From Flavobacterium sp. LHD-85 (GTDB taxonomy: Bacteria; Bacteroidota; Bacteroidia; Flavobacteriales; Flavobacteriaceae): a stretch of 64,000 bases of DNA. The DNA lies in the NCBI RefSeq assembly GCF_030929595.1, contig NZ_JAVFVR010000001.1, forward strand, positions 682,001 to 746,000, read 5' to 3'. Both the position numbers and the translations under genes were made by a program. This document shows positions 26,854 through 33,674 of the stretch, piece by piece (position 1 is the first letter of the stretch; each line of letters begins with the position of its first letter). Below the pieces are notes generated by a model. The model made no database searches, was not told where the DNA came from, and worked only from the letters and a program-made list of their open reading frames with translations.

Positions 26854-26925
26854 TTAAGCAATAGACACCCCAGCCTCGGTCTTAACCGAAATGGCACAAA
26901 ACATTTTGTTGACTTTTAAGTTCAT
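26854..26925 (-). CDS. Attenuator C: leader peptide
   Basis: 23 codons: MNLKVNKMFCAISVKTEAG, then VSIA. The frame is open further upstream to 27039, but the ATG at 26925 fits the attenuator and lies downstream of a TTTG-N20-CATATTTG promoter near 26955-26990. A small hairpin (CGGT-TAAG-ACCG, 26888-26877) overlaps the antiterminator strand. The VNKMFC core resembles MNKMF of leader D and the NMMCC/NMMSC cores of leaders B and A. Sensed amino acid unclear: Met and Cys are few here. Confidence 0.6.
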   Translation of the reverse strand: MNLKVNKMFCAISVKTEAGVSIA

Positions 26926-27167
26926 TTGATTTCTAGTAGTTTTTGGGTATAACAAATATGCAAATATTTTTTTTATTACACAAATTAAAATCAAGAATTT
27001 AATTACAAAATTCGTTGAAAATGTGTTTTTTAACGACAAAAAACATCTTACAAAAACGAAAACGAAATATTACAGGTAAAAAACCTACAAAATAGACTTT
27101 TTTTTCTTAATAATTCCATGTGACAGATCAGTTTATCAAAGAACCTTCTTTCTTTTTCTCTAAAAAA

Positions 27168-28256
27168 TTACAGCCAGACCGCTTCTTTAGCCCTAATTCG
27201 CTCCACAATTTTTAGGATATCGGTTATAATTCCTCTCGAAATTGCTTGTTTGCATGGTGGAGCGCTCTGAATCACGATCGGAATATCAGCATAAGATTTA
27301 GTAAAAATCTCAAAAATAGTGTCAGAACCTTTCAATTGTCCAATCGGAGAATCAGCTGATTCCGAAATCAATTTGACTTCTAAAGTGCCTTTTTCTACAT
27401 CAAATTCTCCTACATATCGAAGCACATGATTTTCTGCTTGAGTAATCTTGGCGATTTTAAAAGATTTATCGACAGCGTCTTTGTTCAATACGCCATTTTT
27501 CTCCAAATGTTCTTCGGTTATAAATGGCTTAATTTTAATATCTGAAAACTCAAAATCTTTTCCTATTTCTCTGGCCAATATCAAAAGCTTTCTTGCCGTA
27601 TCATTTCCCGACAAATCTTCTTTAAAATTTGATTTCATTAATCCCAAAAGGCTCGCATCTTTTAAAACAGAGGAAAAAGAAACTTCTTCTGATGAAAATC
27701 GATTAAAGACATAACTTAGATTATCCGAAAAAACGCCTCGAATCTTTGTGATTTTTTCGCCCGAATAATACAAATCTCTTAAAGTCTGCAAAACAGGAAT
27801 CCCAGTTTCAACCGATGTTTCGTATAGAAACTCTTTGTCGTATTTTTTAAGATCTGCTCGCAGTTTTTTATATAAGTCAATCGGAAGCGTGTTGGCTTTT
27901 TTGTTTACTGCTACAATATTGAATCCGTTTTTGATTAACGTATTGTAATGTTTTACCAATTCATCGCTGGCTGTTGCATCTACGGCAATCAAGTTTTCGA
28001 ATTCATTTTCTTGCGCAAATTCGACAATATCTTCTACTTTAAAAGGAACTGCCAATTGTCTAAAATTGGTTTCCCAAGCATATCCAACACCTTCTTTCTC
28101 AAAAAAGGCAACCGTCGAATTGGTTATTATTGGAAAATGAAAATCGACATTTTTGCTTTCAAGAAAAAAATCCTGACTTTCTACAATCTGATTAATCAAA
28201 GTGCTTCCGATATTACCAATTCCGAAAAGGATAATGTTTATTTTAAGCTTTGACAT
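27168..28256 (-). CDS. Divergent homoserine dehydrogenase paralogue
   Basis: 362 residues from the ATG at 28256 (MSKLKINIILFGIGNIG); four residues longer if the ATG at 28268 is used. Homologous along its length to the C-terminal half of the ThrA at 22537. The NADP site (GIGNIG), NKKANT, and EDLSGNDTARKLLILAREI with its Asp and Lys are kept. The block that reads GYTEPDPREDL in ThrA reads GLMKSNFKEDL here, so the homoserine-binding Glu is replaced by Lys, and SGTLSYLF became SDNLSYVF. It may be inactive, altered in specificity, or regulatory. The frame is intact. It sits between metY and the tandem attenuators, 200 bases past metY. Confidence 0.8.
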   Translation of the reverse strand: MSKLKINIILFGIGNIGSTLINQIVESQDFFLESKNVDFHFPIITNSTVAFFEKEGVGYAWETNFRQLAVPFKVEDIVEFAQENEFENLIAVDATASDELVKHYNTLIKNGFNIVAVNKKANTLPIDLYKKLRADLKKYDKEFLYETSVETGIPVLQTLRDLYYSGEKITKIRGVFSDNLSYVFNRFSSEEVSFSSVLKDASLLGLMKSNFKEDLSGNDTARKLLILAREIGKDFEFSDIKIKPFITEEHLEKNGVLNKDAVDKSFKIAKITQAENHVLRYVGEFDVEKGTLEVKLISESADSPIGQLKGSDTIFEIFTKSYADIPIVIQSAPPCKQAISRGIITDILKIVERIRAKEAVWL

Positions 28257-28280
28257 AATTTCTAACATTTTAGTTTTTTA

Positions 28281-28384
28281 AAACCATATAAGTGATGTAA
28301 GTTCATTTAATATCCAAACGTTTATCAAGGTAGACGCACTGCAGTGCGTCTCTACAAAATGAACTTATATTCCTTATATGGTTT
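28281..28384. repeat. 104-bp palindromic element with nested palindrome
   Basis: 28-base ends (AAACCATATAAGTGATGTAA... and its complement at 28357-28384) are inverted repeats with three mismatches. A central perfect palindrome AGACGCACTGCAGTGCGTCT lies at 28332-28351. The structure is MITE/REP-like. It separates metY from the homoserine dehydrogenase paralogue and could fold into a large hairpin in the transcript. Confidence 0.65.
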
Positions 28385-28414
28385 AATTTATAAAGATGCT
28401 TTTCATAAAAAATT

Positions 28415-28442
28415 ACCTTTAGCAAAACCACTCGCTAAAGGC
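28415..28442 (-). terminator. Terminator after metY
   Basis: The minus strand GCCTTTAGC...GCTAAAGG, followed by TAATTTTTT, lies about 30 bases past the metY stop codon. Confidence 0.7.
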
Positions 28443-28469
28443 AATTTTTCAAACAAAAAACAAAAAAAC

Positions 28470-29774
28470 CTAATTTTTATTGATGCTGAATTGAGAAAGC
28501 GAAACGCTCTCAAAAACAGTTTGCAGGTCTGCAATTAAATCTTCGATATCTTCAATTCCCACAGACAGACGAATCAAATCTTTAGAACCTCCTGTTTCTA
28601 TTTGTTCTGCTTCTGTCAATTGCTGGTGTGTTGTACTTGCTGGGTGAATAATCAGTGATTTTGTGTCGCCAATATTTGCAAGTAAAGAGAATAATTTTGT
28701 GTCATCTACCACTTTTTTAGCTGCATCAAAACCTCCTTTTAATCCAAAAGTGATAATTCCGCTTTGCCCTTCAGGAAGATATTCTTTAGCCAAAGCATTA
28801 TATTTATTCGATTTTAGACCTGGATAATTTACCCAAACCACCTCATCTTGTTTTTCTAACCATTCAGCTAGAGCCAAAGCATTTTCACTGTGTTTCTTGA
28901 TTCGAATTGGAAGTGTTTCTAGTCCCTGAATAATCTGAAAAGCATTAAATGGACTCAAAGCAGCACCAAAATCACGCAGTCCTTCGATTCGAGCTTTTGC
29001 TATAAAAGCTGCATTTCCTAAGGCTTCGTGATATACTAATCCGTGGTATCCTGCAGATGGTTCGGTAAATTCTGGGAATTTTCCGTTTGCCCAGTCAAAG
29101 TTTCCAGCATCAATGATAACGCCTCCTAATGAAGTTCCGTTTCCTGCGATATATTTTGTTAAGGAGTGAATTACAATATCGGCACCATATTTAATTGGGT
29201 TTAATAAATAAGGTGTCGCAACTGTATTGTCTACTATAAATGGTACTTTGAATGCTTTGGCTTCTGCCGAAATTGCTTTTAAATCTAGTACGTCTAATTT
29301 TGGATTTCCAAGAGACTCAACAAAAAAAGCTCTTGTATTTTCTTTTGCTGCTTTGGTAAAGTTTTCAGGTTTTGAAGGATCTACAAATGTGGCTGTAATT
29401 CCTAATCTAGGCAACGTAACTTTTAAAAGATTATACGTTCCTCCATATAAACTGTTTGAAGCTACGATATGATCTCCCGCTTTTAGCAAAGTCAATAAAG
29501 TTGTTGAAATTGCAGATGCTCCAGAAGCAGTTACTACAGCTCCAATTCCGCCTTCAAGAGCTGCAAGGCGTTGTTCTAGAATATCGTTTGTCGGGTTATT
29601 TAATCTTGTATAAATGAATCCAGCTTCAGCAAGACCAAATAAATTGGCTGCATGATCTGCATTATTAAATACATATGATGATGTCTGATAAATTGGCACA
29701 GCTCTAGTTCCTGCGTTTTTTGTTACGTCGTGCCCTGCGTGTAATGCGTTTGTTGCAAATTTTTGTGTACTCAT
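28470..29774 (-). CDS. metY: O-acetylhomoserine sulfhydrylase (aminocarboxypropyltransferase)
   Basis: 434 residues, the length of MetY rather than MetB/MetZ (about 390). PLP enzyme of the Cys/Met family: ALHAGHDVTKNAGTRAVPIY at the start, FIYTRLNNPTNDILEQRLAA, IVDNTVATPYLLNPI, PLP lysine in IVIHSLTKYIAGNGTSLGG, and LFSLLANIGDTKSLIIHPAS. It makes homocysteine directly from O-acetylhomoserine and sulfide, so it is where the sulfate-reduction product joins the homoserine branch. It lies 63 bases after a small ORF and behind Met/Cys-rich attenuator B, which is likely to control it. Confidence 0.93.
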   Translation of the reverse strand: MSTQKFATNALHAGHDVTKNAGTRAVPIYQTSSYVFNNADHAANLFGLAEAGFIYTRLNNPTNDILEQRLAALEGGIGAVVTASGASAISTTLLTLLKAGDHIVASNSLYGGTYNLLKVTLPRLGITATFVDPSKPENFTKAAKENTRAFFVESLGNPKLDVLDLKAISAEAKAFKVPFIVDNTVATPYLLNPIKYGADIVIHSLTKYIAGNGTSLGGVIIDAGNFDWANGKFPEFTEPSAGYHGLVYHEALGNAAFIAKARIEGLRDFGAALSPFNAFQIIQGLETLPIRIKKHSENALALAEWLEKQDEVVWVNYPGLKSNKYNALAKEYLPEGQSGIITFGLKGGFDAAKKVVDDTKLFSLLANIGDTKSLIIHPASTTHQQLTEAEQIETGGSKDLIRLSVGIEDIEDLIADLQTVFESVSLSQFSINKN

Positions 29775-29837
29775 GATTTCTTAGTTTTTTAGGTATTTTT
29801 AATACGTTTATATATTGTAATTGTTATTGAAATTGAT

Positions 29838-30014
29838 TTAAGCTAAAATATCTTCAGCTTCTTCTTCAAGGTCATATAAATGAAACAGTAATGATTTCTG
29901 CGTTTTTATATGCTGTGCGGGATCATATTTTGGAGTTTCAGTTGATGCTTCTTCCGAATTATTATTTCTTAATAAGTATTGAAATGCGATTGTATTTATA
30001 TCTAGTGTATTCAT
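29838..30014 (-). CDS. Small ORF (58 residues) between attenuator B and metY
   Basis: Reads MNTLDINTIAFQYLLRNNNS, then EEASTETPKYDPAQHI, and ends LLFHLYDLEEEAEDILA with an acidic helical tail. It is not recognised and is missed by a 60-codon cutoff. It begins about 30 bases past the attenuator terminator and ends 63 bases before metY, so it should be the first cistron of the attenuated transcript. The acidic C-terminus suggests a small binding protein, but function is unknown. A parallel small ORF (26313-26528) follows attenuators C and D. Confidence 0.55.
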   Translation of the reverse strand: MNTLDINTIAFQYLLRNNNSEEASTETPKYDPAQHIKTQKSLLFHLYDLEEEAEDILA

Positions 30015-30044
30015 GATTTAAAATTTAAAATGTTGGAAATAAAA

Positions 30045-30075
30045 AAGCCCTTTCGGATGGCGACCAAAAGGGCTT
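30045..30075 (-). terminator. Attenuator B: terminator hairpin
   Basis: The minus strand AAGCCCTTT pairs with AAAGGGCTT, followed by TTTTATT. Within the 5' side, CTTTTGG (30070-30064) can instead pair with CCAAAAG at 30115-30109, the last codons of the leader peptide, forming an antiterminator. Confidence 0.88.
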
Positions 30076-30105
30076 ATAGTTTAACTATAACAAAGATTGT
30101 CTCTT

Positions 30106-30186
30106 TCACTTTTGGCAACAGCAAATTGGGATGCACATTTGCATCATCTTACAACACATCATATTTCCTTTTGCTATTGTTTTCAT
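30106..30186 (-). CDS. Attenuator B: Met/Cys-rich leader peptide upstream of metY
   Basis: 26 codons from ATG 30186 to TGA 30106. It reads MKTIAKGNMMCCKMMQMC, then IPICCCQK: six Met (one is the start) and six Cys in 26 residues. The coding sequence contains a perfect 6-bp hairpin GATGCA-AATG-TGCATC (30145-30130). Shortage of charged Met or Cys tRNA would stall the ribosome in the ATG/TGT run, free the CCAAAAG strand, block the terminator, and let transcription reach metY. The architecture matches classical amino-acid attenuators. The Met/Cys specificity is inferred from codon content. Confidence 0.85.
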   Translation of the reverse strand: MKTIAKGNMMCCKMMQMCIPICCCQK

Positions 30187-30240
30187 TTTGATTTAAAATT
30201 TGAATTCGACTATTTTTTAAATTCGACTAATTCGATAGAG

Positions 30241-30271
30241 TAAATGTAATAAGTATTTTTTGAACGACCAA
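30241..30271 (-). promoter_or_regulatory. Promoter and shared box of attenuator B
   Basis: The minus strand has TTGG (30271-30268), 19 bases, then TACATTTA at 30248-30241, a plausible -33/-7 pair. The 21 bases at 30251-30271 differ at only two positions from 33425-33445 upstream of attenuator A (plus strand AAGTATTTTTT then [GA]A[AT]CGACCAA). Confidence 0.55.
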
Positions 30272-30353
30272 ATTAAAATTGAAATTTTGTACTATTTTTT
30301 TTTGAAATTTCTTTCAAGCCTTTCAAATAAAGACTTGAAAGAAATTTATTTAA

Positions 30354-33200
30354 TTAGAATTTAAAGCTCAAACGGGCAAAACCAAATCTGCCGTTTAATC
30401 CGAATTGAGAAACTGCTCTTGAATAGGCAAACTGATTCGCATTTGTCAAATCTGTACTTGGCGCTGGTGACAAAGTTGGCGTTGTGTTTGTAAAAGCTGG
30501 AGTTGCAGGATTATTTCTGTCCGGATAAACATCTCCTATATTATTAACTCCAATTGTAGCTCTCAAATGCTCATTGATCTGATATCCTAAAGATAAATCG
30601 GTAACCAATTTTGCGCTGTATTCTGGATGTTCGTACACAGAAGAAAATCCGTCTAGATTAACATCTGTTGCTCCTGGATCTGTAACTTTTCCGAAATAGC
30701 TGTTTCTTAAATAAATATCCAGTTTTTTAATATTGAAAGTTGTCATCAAATTGGCTTTCAATTTCGGAATTGCCTCTTCTAAATATACTCGGCTTGATTC
30801 TGGAAAGAATGAATAAATATAAGGTTCTCCTCCTGCATTTACTATTGATTGCGGAATATGCAAATCGCCTACTCTTTTGGTTTCATTAAAGCTTAACGCA
30901 AAATCATTTCTAATTGTGAAATCCTGAATTACATCGTATTTCTGAGAAATTACCAGATCAATTCCTTTTGTTTCAGAATCGATTCCGTTTGTCCAGAATG
31001 AAGCTCTTTCTACCCCTTTCAAATCAAATGCCTGCTGAAATAAAGTCAACGCCTCTGCCTGTTCTGGTGAAGTTGCCGCTGCAATCTGCGCATCTGTTGG
31101 TCTTGAATATTGTCCAGACAATACAATTCTGTCGTTGATTCTTGTAAAATAAGCATCAGTAGCAATGGTTATGTTAGCTTCAGGAATTTTGAATGTAAAT
31201 CCTGTACTGATGCTTTTTGATTTTTCTGGTTTTAAACTTTCAATTCCAATACTTTTTGCCGCTTGCGAATCGTTTGTAAAATAGCCAACTTGATAAGGAG
31301 CACCATTTATAAACTGTGTTGAACTTGACTCAAAATATCTTTGCTGCAAAGAAGGCGCTCTAAAGCCTGTCTGTCCAGAAATTCTCCAATTGATGTTATC
31401 GTTTAATTTTAAAAGAGAAGCCAATTTAAACGTAACCGTATTTCCAAAATCTGAATAATTTTCATAACGCGCAGCTCCATTTACAAGCCATTTTTCAGTG
31501 GCATTCAATTCTAAATCAACATACGCTGCACCACTTTGTCTGTCTTTTTCTTTAGCATCAGAAGGCTGAAATCCTGAAAATCCTTGCGCTCCCGCTCCAC
31601 GTTTGTTTCCGAAGAAATCTGTTACAATTAATGGCGAATTGCTTGGCAGAATTCCTGAAACCAAATTTCCGTTTACATCATACAATCCGTAAGAAGCTTC
31701 TTCTCCTGCTTTTATTTGGTAGTTTTCATATCTGAATTCACCTCCAAAAGCAACATTCAGTCCAGCAAGAACATCGTATTTTCTGCTAAAATCTAAATTG
31801 GTCGTACTTTGCAAAAACGAAACTTTTCCTGCATCAAAACTAAATGGAGAGTTTGTTCCTAAAGTTGCATTGATGGTATTATTTACATCATAATTAAAAG
31901 AGTTTGTTCCTAAGTTGGTGCTTAAATCAGTGTCAAACCCAAATAATTGTGTATTTATTCCAACTGCTCCAGAAGCATCTAAAATTTTTGATTCAATTTC
32001 TGGCAGGAATCCATTCTGATATACTTGCGTGAAAGTTCCAGAACCATTTGGCAATCTATTGAAAGCGTACGATTTTCCGCCCCTATAAGAAACACCTCCA
32101 AAAGAATACAATGAAGTGATTTCGCTCAAAGGATATTTAGCATTAAAATACAATTGTCCCGCAGCCAATTCAGACTGTCCAACACTCATATTATAATCAC
32201 TTCTCTGCTGGCCTCTGTAAGCTAGCTCATTATTTGTTACATCAAAATTTAAAGCCGTCTGCATCTGCGTAATTGTCGATGCTGACGCAATAGCGTTTTG
32301 CTGAGCTGGTGTAAAATAGCTTACTTGCGGAGCGTATTGTTTCAAAGAAGACAAAATCTGAGCTGAATTCGTAGTCGTATTAATGTTGCTGAACAAAGAG
32401 TTAATTTCTACACCATCTTGCGCTGCTCTGTTTTCTACTGCATTGTAAGCATTAAAAATAGCATTACTTCTAATTCCTGCTCTGCTTGTTGCTTGTCTCG
32501 TTACCGCAGTTCCTGTAACATTCAAGAAACTTCCCGGTTTTCCTAATGAGGTTCCGTAGTTTAAATCGATTTGGGCAGTTTGTCCGTCTGCTCCTCCTTC
32601 AAAATTATTTGACCCAGAAGATAGATTAGCTCCATATTGAATTCCTCCTGTTAAATAATTAGCGTTCTTTTTCAGAACAATATTGATAACTCCAGCAATT
32701 GCATCAGAACCATATTGTGCGGCAGCTCCATCTCTTAAAACTTCAATTCTTTCTATGGCAAAAGACGGAATTGCATTTAAGTCTGTCCCTACAGATCCTC
32801 TTCCTGGCGATCCGTTTATGTTTACTAAGGCACTTGTGTGTCTTCTTTTTCCGTTTACTAAAATTAAAACTTGATCTGGCCCTAATCCTCTTAATTGTGC
32901 AGGATCAACGTGGTCTGTTGCATCTGCTGTAGATGTCGGGTTACTCGTAAATGAGGGAGCAACATAATTTAAAATTTGAGTTACGCTGGTTTGCGGTGCT
33001 CCTTTTGTTATTTCTGATACGTTAAAAACATCAACCGGAACAGGCACGTCTGTTTTAACTCTGTTTTTACTTCTTGATCCAATAATAGTAACTTCAGACA
33101 GTTCGTTGTTTTTTAAACTATCTTGCTCTTTTTTATTGTCTTGAGCATAAAGTCCTGAAAATGTCACAAGACCTAAAACGATTAGTACATTTTTCTTCAT
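30354..33200 (-). CDS. TonB-dependent receptor
   Basis: 948 residues. A signal peptide (MKKNVLIVLGLVTFSGLYAQ) is followed by a TonB-box-like N-terminus and a plug domain at about 30-180: VTIIGSRSKNR, LRGLGPDQVLILVNGKRRH, IPSFAIERIEVLRDGAAAQY, GSDAIAGVINIVLKK. The rest is a 22-strand-type outer-membrane barrel ending in a Phe-rich terminal strand (FGFARLSFKF). It lacks the carboxypeptidase-like domain of SusC proteins. Receptors of this type import scarce ligands with energy from TonB. Placement in the sulfur/methionine island and behind a Met/Cys attenuator suggests a sulfur-containing ligand. The ligand is not known from sequence. Confidence 0.9.
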   Translation of the reverse strand: MKKNVLIVLGLVTFSGLYAQDNKKEQDSLKNNELSEVTIIGSRSKNRVKTDVPVPVDVFNVSEITKGAPQTSVTQILNYVAPSFTSNPTSTADATDHVDPAQLRGLGPDQVLILVNGKRRHTSALVNINGSPGRGSVGTDLNAIPSFAIERIEVLRDGAAAQYGSDAIAGVINIVLKKNANYLTGGIQYGANLSSGSNNFEGGADGQTAQIDLNYGTSLGKPGSFLNVTGTAVTRQATSRAGIRSNAIFNAYNAVENRAAQDGVEINSLFSNINTTTNSAQILSSLKQYAPQVSYFTPAQQNAIASASTITQMQTALNFDVTNNELAYRGQQRSDYNMSVGQSELAAGQLYFNAKYPLSEITSLYSFGGVSYRGGKSYAFNRLPNGSGTFTQVYQNGFLPEIESKILDASGAVGINTQLFGFDTDLSTNLGTNSFNYDVNNTINATLGTNSPFSFDAGKVSFLQSTTNLDFSRKYDVLAGLNVAFGGEFRYENYQIKAGEEASYGLYDVNGNLVSGILPSNSPLIVTDFFGNKRGAGAQGFSGFQPSDAKEKDRQSGAAYVDLELNATEKWLVNGAARYENYSDFGNTVTFKLASLLKLNDNINWRISGQTGFRAPSLQQRYFESSSTQFINGAPYQVGYFTNDSQAAKSIGIESLKPEKSKSISTGFTFKIPEANITIATDAYFTRINDRIVLSGQYSRPTDAQIAAATSPEQAEALTLFQQAFDLKGVERASFWTNGIDSETKGIDLVISQKYDVIQDFTIRNDFALSFNETKRVGDLHIPQSIVNAGGEPYIYSFFPESSRVYLEEAIPKLKANLMTTFNIKKLDIYLRNSYFGKVTDPGATDVNLDGFSSVYEHPEYSAKLVTDLSLGYQINEHLRATIGVNNIGDVYPDRNNPATPAFTNTTPTLSPAPSTDLTNANQFAYSRAVSQFGLNGRFGFARLSFKF

Positions 33201-33272
33201 TTCTTTTTTTTACTGATTAATTATTGTTTTTGGCTTAAAAAAAATCTTACAGATTTCATTTTGACATAAAAA

Positions 33273-33296
33273 AACCTCTGCGTTTCGGCAGAGGTT
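33273..33296 (-). terminator. Attenuator A: terminator hairpin
   Basis: The minus strand AACCTCTGC pairs with GCAGAGGTT and is followed by a T7 run. CTCTGC of its 5' arm is complementary to GCAGAG at 33340-33335 inside the leader ORF, giving an alternative antiterminator. Confidence 0.88.
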
Positions 33297-33322
33297 CTAT
33301 TTATATATTTATTGAAAAATAA

Positions 33323-33391
33323 TTACAATAGTGTCTCTGCGGATAACTCCGGCATCTTACAAGACATCATATTGCAAACTGTAAATTTCAT
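33323..33391 (-). CDS. Attenuator A: Met/Cys-rich leader peptide upstream of the TonB receptor
   Basis: 22 codons from ATG 33391 to TAA 33323: MKFTVCNMMSCKMPELSAE, then TLL. The N-M-M-[SC]-C-K-M core is shared with leader B. A small hairpin CGGA-GTTA-TCCG lies at 33351-33340, right after the Met/Cys run. The receptor ATG is 123 bases downstream of the leader stop, with the terminator in between. Low Met or Cys should raise receptor expression. Confidence 0.82.
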   Translation of the reverse strand: MKFTVCNMMSCKMPELSAETLL

Positions 33392-33414
33392 TTGTTTCTT
33401 TTGTTTTAACGGCG

Positions 33415-33445
33415 CAAAGTTGCGAAGTATTTTTTAATCGACCAA
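33415..33445 (-). promoter_or_regulatory. Promoter and shared box of attenuator A
   Basis: The minus strand TTGG, 19 bases, then CAACTTTG (33422-33415), close to TAnnTTTG. The start would be about 17 bases before the leader ATG. The 21-base stretch 33425-33445 is 19/21 identical to the one at attenuator B, including the -33 region. Confidence 0.55.
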
Positions 33446-33469
33446 GCAAAAAACAAAATATTTTCTATT

Positions 33470-33486
33470 ACCCTATCAAAATAGTA
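33470..33486. promoter_or_regulatory. Second copy of the ACCCTATC-N4-TAGTA motif
   Basis: ACCCTATCAAAATAGTA, 13 of 17 bases identical to the element at 17741, flanked by the same ATT on the left. It lies between the divergent TonB receptor and metK promoters. Confidence 0.4.
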
Positions 33487-33535
33487 TGCTACTGTTAAAT
33501 TTCTGTCATAAAAAATAAAAAAAGTTGAACTTTAA

Positions 33536-33565
33536 TTTGCAAATCAAAATGGTTTCATACCTTTG
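33536..33565 (+). promoter_or_regulatory. metK promoter
   Basis: TTTG at 33536-33539, 18 bases, TACCTTTG at 33558-33565: a full Bacteroidota promoter match. The transcript would start at about 33572, a few bases before the riboswitch. Confidence 0.75.
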
Positions 33566-33575
33566 CACCCGAAAT

Positions 33576-33674
33576 AGAGGAAAAATTTGAACTGATTGCA
33601 ACCTCTTCATAATGAAATGGTTTCGTTATGAATGCTGAAAGATTCATTTCAGCAGTAAAAAATGCTAAAGCAGG
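33576..33674 (+). ncRNA. SAM-II-type riboswitch upstream of metK, with two inserted hairpins
   Basis: AGAGG (33576-33580) pairs with CCTCT (33602-33606) as P1, enclosing AAAAATTTGAACTGATTGCA. The distal strand AAAAAATGCTAAAGCAGG (from 33657) can make the pseudoknot: CAG with CTG (33592-33594) and TGC with GCA (33598-33600). The ATTTG, TTGCAxCC and GCTAAA blocks match the SAM-II (metA) motif as I remember it. Between P1 and the distal strand lie two extra hairpins, 33608-33630 and 33633-33654. Expected ligand SAM, expected effect lower metK expression. The assignment rests on recall of the consensus. Confidence 0.7.

Noticed and set aside
26926..27039. Longer N-terminal extension of leader peptide C
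   Set aside because: The extension contains the predicted promoter, and the short start matches the other three leaders.
27168..28256. Pseudogene of homoserine dehydrogenase
   Set aside because: The frame is intact over the full domain and most motifs are kept; a diverged paralogue is more likely than a decaying copy.
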